Below, piece by piece: positions 34,888 to 59,280 of a DNA stretch of 64,000 bases. A program made the position numbers and the translations under genes. The stretch's first letter is position 1; every line of letters starts with the position of its first letter. The notes below the pieces were generated by a model that searched no databases, was not told where the DNA came from, and saw only the letters and a list, made by a program, of their open reading frames with translations. Origin of the DNA: Xiphophorus maculatus (Eukaryota; Chordata; Actinopteri; Cyprinodontiformes; Poeciliidae); NCBI RefSeq assembly GCF_002775205.1, contig NC_036458.1, positions 4,370,560 to 4,434,559 on the forward strand. Reading direction: 5' to 3'.

Positions 34888-37800
34888 TCAGCTGTTTTTT
34901 GTTTTCCACTCCACTCGCCACTCATCCCAGTCCAGCAAAGTCCTTTCTGTGTCCCATCCTGCAGCTTTAACACCTAAATATTACAGATTTATTAACAAAT
35001 CTCGTTCACAGAAACACAAACTACAAACTCTAACTTGTGTAAGCTCACCTTTGAGGAACGGAGAGAAATGTGCCTCCATCTGCTTCTGACTCTCGTGAAC
35101 AATTTCCCACAAATCTTAAATTAAGAATAAAAATGCAATGTGTATTTAATGAAGCATTGAAACAAGTTCTTGTGCAAATGCAGAACAGAAAATCTCACTC
35201 ACTTTGCTGCGTTGGTTTCAAAGTGGTTGGGCAACTTAGCATGTTGCTGACACAGGCAGCCTGGCACATTGCTCTGATTTCATCACGAACTGATGCATTT
35301 GTTCCCAAACAAACACAAATGCAGCCTGCAACAAGCAGAACAAGGTTGAAAAATATTTAACATTTAGTAAACTGAAGAGTCATTCAGTGGAAAAGGGTAG
35401 AATACCGTTTCTGATTCCCAACAGGAACGGCATGTTGTTTTCCTTTAAAGCCAAATTCAGTTCCTCTGAGCTATAAAACACACAAAGTGAATCAAAACAG
35501 AGTTAAAGTTTTAATCTGTGTTAGCAAAAATTATTTCTGGAATTACCTTTGAGCAACATCCTGTAACCTAACGCCAAGCTTAATTGGTGTGGTTTTTCCA
35601 AACTCTGAGAAATATGAAAAAAAATATTAATAACACAACAGGAATCACCTAAAAAAACAAAACAAAAATGGAAAGTTTTAACATACGCAGGAAAACGGGT
35701 TCTCTCTGATTGGCCTCAGTTGGACTCAGGATTCGTCCGTCCTTCAGGTACTGCTGCATCACAATGGAAAGCCGCGCCTCATTGAAGGTTTCCATGACAA
35801 CCGAACGCACGGCTTTGTAGTTAGCAAAGAGGTGAAGATCAGTAAAGAGGAAGAAGAGGGTGAGGGTCAGGCTGAAACACCCAAAGAATGAAGAATTATT
35901 AAACTTTTAAAAAGACAAAACATGTGTAAAAGTTGGAAATAACGTCAAAACTTACAATGGATTATCAGTGACAAGAGGAATCAGTAACAGGCTGACCAGC
36001 AAACCAGCAAGATTGACCAAAGTTTCCTGCAGAAAGCATGAGAGAAAACAAACTTTATTTATTATATTACTCTATTTATGTAGATATTATTGAAAATTTC
36101 ATTTATTTTAGTAGCTCTATTACTAGAAATAGAACATTTAAGTTTAAAATATTACATCAGACCAATAAAAAGAGATTTAATACTGAAGGGTAGGTTTAAC
36201 AAAAAGCCCATAATGACAGTAAATAGACAAACAAATAAACAAGTGCTTAACACAAAGTATGACAGAAAATCTAAGAAATAAAATAAAAAATCAAATGAAA
36301 AAATAAAAAAAGAGATGTGGGTTTAACCATATACACTGCAGGTCTTAAAAATAATTTTTCATTAAGCCCATAGTAACAAAAAATAAATAAAATAAAATAC
36401 AAAACACTTGTGCTACGCAAAATGTATAACTAAATTTTGTTATATAATATAATAAAGAACTTAATCTAATTTAAAAAATGTAAAATGTAGCCTTATTGAA
36501 AATATTGCTGGCAGTAAAGACACTTTTAAGCCCACAGAGACAAAAAACATTATTTAAATTTTTTAATTGCATATAAAAAGTATGATAAAAAAAATAGGAA
36601 GCAATAAATTAATCCAAAAAATTGCTGCCTTTTCAACAATTATGTTTTTTTTTAGCTTACCCAAAGTAAATAAGACTTTCCAGCAGTGAGAGCTGGTTTA
36701 TTGCATGTTTGATTTATCATATCAGAACATGATTTACATTTTAATTCACATTTTGTCAAAGGGGAGATTACCTGACTGCCATCTTTGGCAGAGATATCCG
36801 CCATGTTGTCCCTGCGCGCTTGATGAACAGTGAGTGCAGCTCTGGTCGCTCCTCCGGCGACGCCAACAATAGACTGAAGAAAACAAAAACAGGTAAACAC
36901 AAAACAGATTTTATGTTTTAATCGGTCAATTCTGCAGGTTTACCTATAACAAAAACAAGTTTGTTTCTCAAGAAACAAACTTCACGTCAGAAATTCCAGA
37001 ATTCAAACCATTCACAAGTCTTATAAAGCACTGAATCACAATGCATGAACGCCTACATGTTTGATTTAGCTTTTTTCATTAAGATTCTGTTAGAAACCTG
37101 GAGCTAAACTCAAACTGTAAGGATTTCACAGCATATCTGGACTGGAAATGACAACAAGTCTGAGAGTTAAATGAAAAACTATCTCAAATATTGATCTCAC
37201 AGAACAGCAAACTAAGCAGATGCTTCTCTGGTGTAAATACTTTATTTTTACCTTGAATATTCCTGCCGTGCAAACTATCAAAGTGAAGAAGGCCGGAAAG
37301 TGAGGGGCCAAGATTTCCATGAACATTGCAATGTCGTTAAGAACATCAGCAATAAGCCTGGAAAGGAATTACAACATTAAATAATTACGACAATGACAGC
37401 TGTAATTATAGGAGAGCAGAAGTATATTAAATTTCATTTATACCTCCACTTTTTAGCCTCTGAGTCCAGCTTACTCCTGAAGTGCAGAAAAAATAATTTA
37501 AAGCATTAAAAACATTCGCTAAATCTGCAAAGCAAATCGTAACTTACCCTTTCCTCCAGGCAAAGAGGATTCTGCCCAACATGCCAGTACCATCTGCAGA
37601 TAACACACACTTTTAAATAATAACATAACATGATTATTAATGTATTTATATAGATGTTTATGTTAAAGTTGCACCTCTTAATAACCAGGTAGCTGTGGCT
37701 GCAGCTACAGTTGCCTCCTGGTTTCCAACACCAACACCTCTGAGGGAAGCCTGCGTGGCCAGAGTCCCCGACAGAGAACTGGAGAAAGCCTGGAAATTAA

Positions 37801-38574
37801 AAAAAACTTCAGTCTGGCAGCTCCTAAGGTATAGCATTGTAGATAGAAAAAAAAGAGGAGTACATTTCCGCCAGAAAACTTTGAAAATGTTTAGATTAAT
37901 CTTGGACATTTTCACAAAAAAAACTGGAAAATTTCTGAGTTTGAAAAGTTGAAAATTTGCTAGAAAAAAACCCCCATACATTTTGAGATTAATCTCAGAA
38001 AAGATAAGGAACTTTTTAATCTCAAATTTTCAAAAATTCTTGAAAAAACTCAAAAATCAAACATTTCCAAGTTTTTCAAGAAAATTTCTGACAATATGAA
38101 AATTTCTGAGTTTTCTTTCTCATACATTTTTGACTTTTGAAGTCAGAAAATTTCTGATGTTATTTTCAAATTTTCTGAGTTTTTTGGCGGAAATTTACAA
38201 CATTTTTCTATCTATAACGACCCAAAAGTAGTCATAGGATACTCTGTATTGATTTAAATATTCACTGCACCTGAAGAGTATCCCAGAATTGGTACTGAAG
38301 GTAATCACTGCTGACGCTTTCTGGGTATCCTTGAGGCAGAAAGACGCTCTGAAACCAACAGTTAAAGCATCAAAATCTCAGTTTTTATAAACTAAGCTAA
38401 CTACAAAATATAAAAGGCGTTTACTTTAAAGAATCCAACAATTGAGTTGCCTCTTGACCCAGCTTCACTCCCATTCCTGGTCCTCTTCATCACTCCATCA
38501 CTTACTGAATATTTCCAAACCTGCCCGCTGCCGTATCTCTCGGTAGCTAACACCAAACTTCCGTTTGTATCCAT
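34888..38574 (-). CDS. rusf1: RUS family member 1 (C16orf58, DUF647)
   Basis: This is a member of the ROOT UV-B SENSITIVE family of membrane-associated proteins with poorly known function. There are fourteen coding exons: 38425-38574, 38271-38348, 37675-37789, 37548-37593, 37444-37476, 37252-37357, 36772-36873, 35956-36026, 35687-35871, 35547-35604, 35406-35470, 35203-35325, 35049-35114 and 34888-34973. All phases agree and give 427 residues (human 468). Family hallmarks are VFLPQGYPESVSSDYLQYQF, WLLRDGTGMLGRILFAWRKG, LNDIAMFMEILAPHFP and RAALTVHQARRDNMADISAK, then DGSQETLVNL and HLFANYKAVRSVVMETFNEA. The N-terminal half is the DUF647 domain. The C-terminal third is less conserved and Trp-rich at its end. 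It is shorter than human mainly at the N-terminus. In human, RUSF1 lies near ARMC5 and COX6A2, which matches this window. Confidence 0.95.
37836..38222. mobile_element. Foldback element with GTAGATAGAAAAA...TTTCCGCC ends in rusf1 intron 2
   Basis: The left end reads TTGTAGATAGAAAAAAAAG, then GTACATTTCCGCCAGAAAAC. The right end is the inverse: TTTTTTGGCGGAAATTTAC, then ATTTTTCTATCTATAACG. The terminal inverted repeats are about 45-50 bp and imperfect. The interior is AGAAATTT/TTTCTAG low complexity with no frame of interest. It is the longest and clearest member of the family that includes 5021-5285. Confidence 0.7.
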
Positions 38575-40320
38575 TGTTGGTGTACTGGAGACACCAGTGT
38601 GAAGTATAAATATACTAAAATATGTTAACGACCAGAATATGTAACATTTAATGTGATTTTAGATGAACCGGGAATGTTTTGGTTCACTGTTGACGTGTCT
38701 TTCAGTTTCTTCACGGTACTTCCGTGTTTACATCCGGGCTCGTTATTACTCAACTTCTCATTGGTGGATCCGGACGGAAAGGCGGGGCTTAAAAAGCACG
38801 AACTCAAGTTTTCCTTGGTTTATTTAGGCTCAAGGGATCAATTTTACGACTACAACCAACCAAGATGATACATTTCATGCTTTTATCGACAACTATATTT
38901 ATTGTGGTGTAATAATGTTGTTTTATTAGCCAAATAAAACAATATTTTATTTGGCTAAATAAAATATACACATTATACACACATTTGTGTGTATAAGCGA
39001 CATAAATGTCGTTTATACAAATTTCATACACTGGAAAGTCCGTTGTGAAGACTAAAAATGCGTTTAAAAGACCCTCTCTTTAAAAACATTTGTATTTTAA
39101 TTTATTGCCCTGGATACTATGCTGTATGTACCAATGAGTATTTTTACATTTTGTTCTTTGGAAATTTAGAGTTTGAACAAATCTGTGATTTACCGATGTT
39201 GAAATGAAAAATGTAAAAACGTGTAATGTTATTTTGCTAGTCACATTGATGGATTTTTTAAATTAATTGTTCTTGTTAATTGTAAAAGTAAGAACAAATT
39301 AAAGTAGTACACAATAAGCATTTAAAAAAAAAAAGAAAACAAAAGCTCATAAAAACAAATGTATTTAGATATTTTCGGAGTTGAAACGGTGAATTGAGAT
39401 ATTAAAAAAATCTTCCGTCTAACCATAAAACCAGTTTGTACTTCCACATAAATACTTGCTTCCCTCTCTACAATGCTGTGGAAACAATAATACTGAATTT
39501 TGTTCTGTTTTTTTTCTATTTTCCTAACACAAATCTAAAATAAAATCAGACAAGGACAACCTGACTATATACAAATTATAGTTATGACATCCTCATTCAT
39601 TCTTTAAGGGGGGAAACAAGTTATTTAAATGTCTTTGTGTAAAAAAAAGTTAATGTCATCATTAATATTCAGTCACATTGACAAGCTGTTTAGAAGGGAA
39701 GTGATGCTTTATATTTATGTTTTATGATACCATTTGGTTTTTGCGTGTTTTTTTGCATTATAATGGATTATAATAAAAGAATTCTGACCTTAATCTTCAA
39801 AGGTCAGAATTTTGAGATTAAAGTCAAAATTCTGAAAAAAAAAATAATTGTAAGGAAACAAAAGTCAGAATTGTGAGATTAAGGGATTCAAGTAAAAAAA
39901 TCTGAGAGAAAAAAGTTTATTGTGAGGAAAAAAATAGTCAGAATTTTTTAGATTAAAATCAAAATCAGAATTTTGAGATTAAGAGCAAAATTCTGAAAAA
40001 AGTCAGAATTTTGAATTTAATGTGAAAATTCTCAAAAGAACATCTAAATTTTGAAGAAAAAAAAATCAGACTTTAGTTTAATTCAGAAATTAAAGTCAGA
40101 TTTCATACAAATAAAATCAGAATTCTGAGATTAAAATCAGAATTCCAAGAAATAAACCCAGAGATTAAAATCAGAATTCTGAGATTAAAATCAGAATTCT
40201 GAGATTAAAATCAGAATTTTGAGATTAAAATCAGAATTTTGAGATTAAAGCCAAAATTGACCCAAAAAAAAAGTCTGTATTTTGAGACCAACAGAGTTGT
40301 GAGAAAATACTCAGGGTTTT
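38575..40320. other. rusf1 promoter flank and minisatellite-like DNA
   Basis: Just above the rusf1 ATG the sequence is GC-richer (about 38700-38820) and probably promoter. At 38905-39020 are nested hairpins (GCCAAATAAAACAATATTTT / ATTTGGCTAAATAAAAT and ACACATTTGTGTGTATAA / GCGACATAAATGTCGTTTAT). From about 39776 an AT-rich tandem array runs to 40290. No gene is supported. Confidence 0.5.
39776..40290. repeat. Minisatellite-like array of a GAGATTAAAATCAGAATTCT unit
   Basis: The core at about 40115-40255 has five or six near-perfect 20-bp units (GAGATTAAAATCAGAATTCT, variant ...TTTT). Degenerate units extend leftwards to about 39776. Unit sequence and length drift away from the core, as expected of an old slippage array. 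Confidence 0.7.
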
Positions 40321-40699
40321 GTTTTTCCACTGGCCCTAAACTGACTAGTTGTACTTAGAGGAATCCGGTCTTCGCGCTGTAATCATTAATAAGCTCCCAG
40401 TTTACCTGATGAACAGCTGCGTGTATCATGAAATGTCCTTTCTGTCATCACTGAGTCAACGGGGTGTGAATGTGTCTTATCTCTATAGGTTAGAGAGCAG
40501 ACGGAAGAAGAGAAACCAGGAACATCTACCAGTTTCAGAGTGGAAACTGTGGAGACTGGTTTCACAAATCCAGGTAACTTTGTCTGAGCTCAAGGCGCTG
40601 CAAGTACCGACACACCTTGGCCGCTGCCTCAGGAATGTGAACCGGGTAGAAAAGGGCTGATATGTTAGTTCGCTTTTTTTTTTTTTTAATCACAGCGAC

Positions 40700-40987
40700 T
40701 GACAACAAATACAGGAAGTAAAGGAAGACTCAACGGAGGAGAAAGAGTGCGACAAGTGTACGTGGAGAGAGAAGTCTAGCCAGTGAAGAGGGCGTGGAGG
40801 TTTCACACAGTTTCAGTCCCTGTTCCGGTCATATGAGGAGTCGGACTGGTTTCACAGGTCGAGATTTTTTACCCACTGGGAGACGGACATCGGTTTTCAC
40901 CGGCAGAAGGAATCGTTCAATCACCGATCCTGCTTTATTGATCTGATTATTGGACTTCAGAAGTGGATTCCTGTCAAAACTCACCAG
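40700..40987 (+). promoter_or_regulatory. tmem265: Probable 5' untranslated exon and promoter region of tmem265
   Basis: No in-frame start precedes the coding exon at 42016, which opens with a TTTTGCAG acceptor only two bases before the ATG, so at least one upstream untranslated exon must exist. The best donor is CACCAG|GTTTGT at 40987/40988, after a GC-richer stretch. The exon's 5' limit is unknown. Confidence 0.5.
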
Positions 40988-41570
40988 GTTTGTGTTTTGT
41001 AATTGAATGTTTAAAATGAGAATCAGATTTTTTTTTTTTATTTTAAAAAACGGCCTTATTATAGTATATGGTTTCTGACACTTTAAAGGCGAACTAACAA
41101 ATGATAAAAACAGGAAATTGCAACCAGAAATAATTTTCTGGCGCCCCTTCTATTGTGACGCCCCGATATGTTGCATACCTGTTTTTGTGTCACTGTAATG
41201 TAGTAATAAAAACGCTGCTATATTTAAGACATACATCTGTTTTCATCAGCAGAGAGAATCGCTCAATCACCGATCCTGCTTCATTCATCTGTTTATTCCT
41301 GTCAAAAATCACCAGATTTGTGTTTCAACTGAAGCTTTAAATAGAAAATCATATTTAAAAAACCAACAGCCTGATTAAAGGAATGCTTAATGAGTGGCAC
41401 AACAAAGTACTTTCTGACACATTATAGGTGTTAAATATTGAAAATGAGAAATAATTCCTCCTCTATTGTTTTGGCTCCACCATAATGTGGCGCCCCCTTT
41501 ATCATGGCGCCCCCACACGTCTTTTTGCGCCACTGTAATGTGGTAATAAAAACATTGCTACATTGTTACA
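40882..41570 (+). repeat. Tandem duplication of about 345 bp covering the tmem265 5' exon
   Basis: Copy 1 (about 40882-41227) and copy 2 (about 41228-41570) share AATCG(T/C)TCAATCACCGATCC, TGTCAAAA(C/A)TCACCAG, TGGCGCCCC and CACTGTAATGT(A/G)GTAATAAAA in the same order. Copy 1 has the GT donor after CACCAG. Copy 2 has AT there, so its exon copy cannot use that donor. Confidence 0.7.
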
Positions 41571-42017
41571 AGTGATTCACATGACTGTCTAATATTACAC
41601 AAGTTCAGAAACATTTCCTGAACCAAAAAACAGCCAAACAAAACACCGGCGTTCCTTTGAGTCGTTGACCGATTGAAGCACAGATTAAACACTAACTTGA
41701 ATTTCATGTTTTCAGTTTTGCCATGACAATCTACCGGCCCAGCAGGCTGCGGTTTCATTCAAGTCTGTCCGCTTTTTTTGTTTGTTTTCTTTTTTATATT
41801 GTTGCAGTGCCTCGGTGCTTTTATGTGACAAACCGAAACCTCTCTGACCTCAAAAACTCCCCTGACCATTAAGCAACATGATAATGACTCATTTGATTTG
41901 TTACACTGAAATGCAACTTAAGCATCAGAGGGAATGACATGAAGAAAATGGACTGTTTAGGAGAATTACTATATGCCAACGTAAATGAAAAACTAAAACT
42001 TGTCTTGTTTTGCAGAT

Positions 42018-43696
42018 ATGTCACAGTACGATGCAGAAAAAGGGTTAGAAATGCCACTGAATCATATACCTGGCTCAGCTGAAGACCAACAGGAGGATGA
42101 TCCTAATATAAAACACCACAGGAAACAAAGGAAGGACAAAGACAACATAGAAAACCACAGGAAACTGGCCATTTGCAGCATCATCTGTGGTTGCTCCTGT
42201 TTGGGATACAAGGCACTGGAAAATTCATTCCAGGTACTCCTAATTTCATTTGGATTAATTTATGCATTTTAAATCCAGTTTTTGTTGGTTTCGGTTTCTC
42301 TATGCAGTTCTTGAAACAGCTGTTAACATAATTACTACGATAAATGTCCCAAAAGTTATTCTCAGACCATTTTCAACCGTATTACTACTAATAATAATGC
42401 AGTATGTAACTTTTATAAGAGATATTTCTTTACGTATTTGTTGAAACTGTGACAGTTTGGTATCAGAGAGATAATTGTGAAAAATAAATCGCGCTCCTGC
42501 TGCCATTATTTTACTGAAATTTGTACTTATTCCTTTCACAAAATAGTTAAAGCTCAGTAAATTAGATCTGTAAACTAACTAAATGCCATTCCCACTCTAG
42601 GTTTTGTCTTTTCCGTCAAAGTTTGTAACATTTACTGTGAAATTGTGGGAAAAGAACTGAAGATATCAATGTACAGTTTTCCTCTTAGGGCCCAACAACA
42701 GTAGTATTTTATAATTATATAAAAAAATAAATGTTAATTAGTTCATGTTTGTAGTGATTGGGGATAAAATTTTACATGATGTAAGTGTGAAAAAATAGCT
42801 TTTTCTCATTTTATTTGTTGTTTTGTTTATTTATTTTGGATATTTAAGATGTCTTCCAGTTCCAGTATTAAATATTAGAATTTAAAGTTTATTGATCTTT
42901 TGGAGAATGTACTTGGAATATTATACCATTATTACTATTTATTACTTGAAAATAGTCTCAAAACAACAATATTATCACTTATTGCAATAAGTTCTGGGAC
43001 AATTTATCGTCCAGCAAAACTTATTATGTGAAAGTTAAAGTCAAGTCCAAGTTTACTTATGTAGCACATTCACAGTAAGCCCAGCTGACTAACGTGTTTC
43101 ACAATATCTCCAGCACCGTAGATATATGATAAAATAAAAAACAAAATTAAATTTGATAAAAGCATGTTGATGAAATTGACACTAAAATATCAATAAAATG
43201 ACAGGATAGAAAAGTTACAGCAATTTCTCAAAAATTTTGATCAATTAAGAACTACAAATATTTAAAATGTCACACTTTCATGTCATGCTGAAATTTAAAG
43301 TTCTAATTAATTTGAGCATTTTTGTTAATTTGCATCTCATGAGGTTAAAAGCTATTATTGTAATAACACCAGTATGATGTAAGTTCAAAACAAATGATGC
43401 TAATGATGGTAGGAATGATAATGTGGTGGAGGGTGGGGGTCCAAATTCAAATCTGCCCAGGGCCCCAAAAAGGCTTCTACCGGCCCTGCTGAGTATTTTA
43501 AACAGCTTTTGATGACTAATTTTTTATTTATTTTTTTCCTCAGGCTGAAAATGAAGAGGACAAAGACAAAAAACTAAAGTATTCACAAGAGGCGAAAAAG
43601 TACAGCATAATCTCCATTGTCACGCTGTTTGGGCTCCTTATCTTCATTCCTGTGCTGCTAGTTTTCGTCTCATATCTTCTGACATTGAGAGACTAA
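42018..43696 (+). CDS. tmem265: Transmembrane protein 265
   Basis: This is a small membrane protein of unknown function. There are two coding exons, 42018-42233 and 43544-43696, joining in frame into 122 residues (human about 108). Residues 1-49 are hydrophilic and highly charged. Residues about 50-67 (LAICSIICGCSCLGYKAL) are the first hydrophobic segment and match the human ATSIICGCSCLGVMAL signature. A charged loop follows, and residues about 91-117 are a strong second membrane helix. The layout and the Cys-rich first segment resemble the CD225/dispanin superfamily. AATAAA lies at 44340-44345, facing the convergent prr14 3' end. The human gene is in 16p11.2, in keeping with its neighbours here. 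The intron contains the GAAACTGTCA repeat (42395-42540). Confidence 0.88.
42395..42540. repeat. Dispersed GAAACTGTCA-family repeat in the tmem265 intron
   Basis: It shares GCAGTATGTAACTTTTATAA, TATTTGTTGAAACTGTGACA and GAGATAATTGTGAAAA with 6775-6975 and 12540-12780. Confidence 0.5.
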
Positions 43697-45073
43697 ACGA
43701 CTTCGGCAGAAAAACAAAAAAAGATTATGTGAACAACTTTGTATTTCATGGAGCAAAGTAACAAAAACAAAGCTGTGATCATTGATTATCATTAGAAGTT
43801 ACAACCACTACTTTTATCTCTCCAGTATTTAACGGAAACAAAACAGACGACTTTCATGTTTTTATACCCTGTGATATTTATTTACCATACGGACAAATTA
43901 ATTTTTTTTAAAAAAAAGTTAACATGTAAAATCCAGCATTGCCTTTAAATTTGACACGATTTGAAAAGTTGAAGATTTCCACACATTCAGAAAAACTGAA
44001 TACTTACATGTATTTTAATTGGGATTAATTAGTGAAAATCCTAAAGAGGCAAAATAAACTTTCAAAAGCTCCTTTATATACAGTTCTATAACAACTCATT
44101 CCTCAATATAGTTTATTATTAAAAGAAATGTATGAATTGTTACTGTATATACTAAAATCACAAATACAAGAGTAGATAAAACATTTTGAGCTTTGAGAAA
44201 TAATAAAAACAAATGGCATTATTATTATGGCAGTGCTTCAAAATGACATAATCTTGGCATTATTGCATTGTTACTTTACCTGTATTTTATTATTAAATGT
44301 ATACATGTCCTGTACTTTTATACAAACGATGTATTTTATAATAAAACATGTTTTTAAACATGAAGTTGGATGATTAATTCTAACAAAAGTTTTACAGTTG
44401 AGGCAACCTCATTTACAGCAACAAACAGCTACAGTTATTATGCATTTATGTACACAAAAATATGTATAAACTTGGCTGTTGACACGCCCACTTTTCCATG
44501 CATTTCAGTGGAAAAAACAAGAAGAAAAGACCATAGCTGGAAAATTTCAAACCCAAATAATTGATCGGTTTCCGCCCTGAGCTGAGTAAAGCGTAGTCCA
44601 AGTTGCTGGAAACTTATTTGATTGTACTTTTAAAAAAAAAGGAAAAAAACTTATTTACAAACAAAGTTTATTGTACTTACAAATCTCTTGCTGGCATCTT
44701 TAAAAGTTATATATTTATATATAGCCTTTAATAGCAAAACAAATAGCTGCCATTATACCTCGATGCTGCAAGGAGATGAAAACCTCACTTCAGAACAATA
44801 ATACAAATTAGAGAACAAAACTATCAAAAAATGAGTGATAATACTGTACAAAATATCAAGGATAATTTGTTTTATTTATTTTAAGAGTTTTACCAATAAG
44901 AGCAGTCTGACTGTGGAATAAATAAAACAATCTGTACAAATGTGTATAAATAACTTCTCCAAGTCGACATTTTTGTTCTGTGATTCACAGTTCTTCATCT
45001 TGCAGGCTACAAATGCTACAGATTTATTTAACTGGAGTTTTTCCACAACATTTAAACACGGACCGGCGCAGCA
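43697..45073. other. Convergent 3' ends of tmem265 and prr14
   Basis: It contains the tmem265 3' UTR with AATAAA at 44340-44345, then AT-rich DNA. The prr14 3' UTR enters from the right and has minus-strand AATAAA words near 44870-44885. No other gene is supported. Confidence 0.6.
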
Positions 45074-56899
<11,826 letters not shown>

Positions 56900-57360
56900 T
56901 GGACAAACTACTTGGGAGAGCAAGTCAGAGGGGAAAGTCAACATCCCATTTGCTCTCTTTCACTCAGCGTCTTTCTCCTTTTCCTGCAGGTCTCTGCAAA
57001 TCATGTGGGACGGAAACAAAGCAAACGGAAAAAAAACATGCAGGGCATCACATCTGAACAAAAAAAATAATACAAATAGTCCAAGACGGCAGAGTTGATC
57101 CTTACTTTTCTAAAAGCAGGGATGGCAAGTTTATTCTGAAATTAAAACAGAAGAATATACTTTATATAAACTGTAAAATTTCATGTACAACTTTTAAAAA
57201 AAAAAGTAAATTAAGAAAATTAATAATTAAAAGAGAATCCAGTTTAATACATTGTCACTTTTGTAAATGTTTTGGTTGCTGTACAGCTCCAGAGATTTTC
57301 TCTTAATGTCAGAAAGTTGTTATGATGCGCAACCGTGGAAACGGGGTATTGTTTTTCAAA

Positions 57361-57545
57361 TTTAAAAATGCTTTATTGATCCTCAAGAGAAATTAAATTT
57401 AAAATTCTTTAAAGAGTTATTGTAGCTAGTGATGGGTGTGAGTATGAATGCTCTCCTGTAGAGGTCTGTATAACAGCGAATTTGAAGAAGCCTCTGACTG
57501 AAGACACTGTTTTTCTAAGGGTTGTCCATCATTTTCTTGATCTTA
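57361..57545. repeat. LINE-like 3' tail, copy 1
   Basis: CTTTATTGATCCTCAAGAGA with AATTAAATTTAAAATTC is the kind of 3' end left by teleost LINEs. The adjoining AATTTGAAGAAGCCTCTGAC, then TGAAGACACTG, is shared with 59281-59430. Only a 5'-truncated tail remains. Confidence 0.45.
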
Positions 57546-58851
57546 TGTAAAATCCTTACATAATTAGGATAATTAGAATCTCAAAAGCTTTAAATAACTT
57601 CCTAACTACGACTCTGATAGGCAGGCTAACCGTTGTGATGCAACTGCAATTAGCAATAAAAGACTACAACAATGGATTTCTCTCAATTTCATGCCTTTAA
57701 TATCTAAAGGAACATGTTCACAAAGACCGAACAGTGATTTGAACAACATCTGAGTATTGAAGAGATAGAAACCATCATAAGCATTAATAATTTATACCTG
57801 CAATGGCAGACATGTTTTGTTTTGAAATGCAGATTTCTGAGTGCGTTCGACAACAACAAAAACTTTGAAAATCCGAGAATCTACTATAAAAGTGTCACTC
57901 TTCTGTCTCGTTGAAAGCAGCCCTCAAAAAAATAAATAAATACATAAATAAAAATAGCGTCTTCAGTCAGAGGACTCTTCAAATTTGTTGTAATATAGGC
58001 TGCTACAGGAGACCTTACCTGCCCACAGCCATCAACAGCTAATAACTCTTTAAATGTTGTTACAACATCTAACTTACATTCGAGTTCAATAAAACGCAAG
58101 TACACATTAAATATGAAATAAAACCGACCAAATTAAATTAACATAGTGGGAATTTAAAATTAGCCAACAAGTGCCCTCATTTTTTAAATATATCTTAATT
58201 GCTCAAATGATACTAAAATTACATTTAAAGACTTAAAAAAAAAAAAACTTTAACAAACTTTTCTTAAGCTTATCTTTATTTTTAGTGTTTAAAATGAAAG
58301 CAGTTTATTCCAACTCTGTGTTTTATTGTTTTTAAGTGACCTAAGCTACAGCGGGTAAGAGGGGAAAAGTTTTCAGCATCTAGCAACGGCATGGCGGTTC
58401 TAAGCATCTCAATAAATCTTTAATAAAACTGCGTGAATGGCACAAACAGCTTGGTATCGCAACATTTCAATTAGAGTTTTAAGTAAAACCGAACCAGCGG
58501 TCTGATCAAAACTGAACCTCGTCTAATAGCTGGAAGGAATGTTCTTCATTTCAAACTTTTATTAGCAAGCCAAAATGACTCTGTACAACTACGAACACCT
58601 TAGATACAGCAAAATTGCAAAATCTAAAGGATTTTAACTAGATGAAGGCAGAGCGTTATTGCAACTCCATATATACTCTACAGTTTTGCTACTCCCTATG
58701 TTTATCAATTGCAGTACCAGGTAATAGTCGTAGCCGGGAACTGTCATTTTTCAAAGCTTTCTATGACGTCTGTAAAATGAGCGGAAATAGTACCACATTA
58801 CGGTTCACTCGGTTACAGTAAATAAAACTAAATAACGTTAGCTGAACTCAC

Positions 58852-59110
58852 CTAAAGACTTCAACTTGACCGTGGGTCTGTATTCGTAACCCGCCGTAAA
58901 CAAGACATGCCGGACGGACGGACGGACGGACTGCAGCGGCGCCCTGCAGCGAATCGCTAATATATCCGTTTCTTTACAAATCTAACTACCAGACAAGACC
59001 AACCGACCAATCAGAACGTGAGTCTGATTCCGCCCGAAACGCCTTATTGAAATCTGACCAATCACAGCGTGAATTTCAGGGTCGTTGGTTCAGGGCAACC
59101 AATGAGGAGC
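58852..59110 (-). promoter_or_regulatory. prr14: prr14 untranslated first exon and CCAAT-rich promoter
   Basis: On the minus strand TCTTTAG|GTGAGT at 58852/58851 is a strong donor and nothing codes upstream of it, so this is the likely untranslated exon 1. It carries a short GGAC array (about 58914-58931). Three CCAAT boxes lie just above on the opposite strand: 59007-59011, 59058-59062 and 59099-59103. The spacing of about 40-50 bp suggests NF-Y-driven, TATA-less transcription. Confidence 0.5.
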
Positions 59111-59280
59111 ACAACTGGAAAAACATGAAAGCTGCTCTTTCTTCATGTCCTCGAATGAACTAATATTTTAAAATTATAATATACTGCAAACAATTTATCA
59201 GAGAACTAATACATTTAATCACAAAATTAATTTAAAAATAAATATCTAATTTCAAAATAAGTTCAAAAGACTATTTTCAT

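Noticed and set aside
40130-40260. Possible CRISPR-like array
   Set aside because: The 20-bp units are directly adjacent without unique spacers; this is an ordinary minisatellite in a vertebrate genome.
41228-41315. Second copy of the tmem265 5' exon as an alternative exon
   Set aside because: The donor position reads AT after CACCAG and there is no other good donor nearby, so it was kept only as a duplication.
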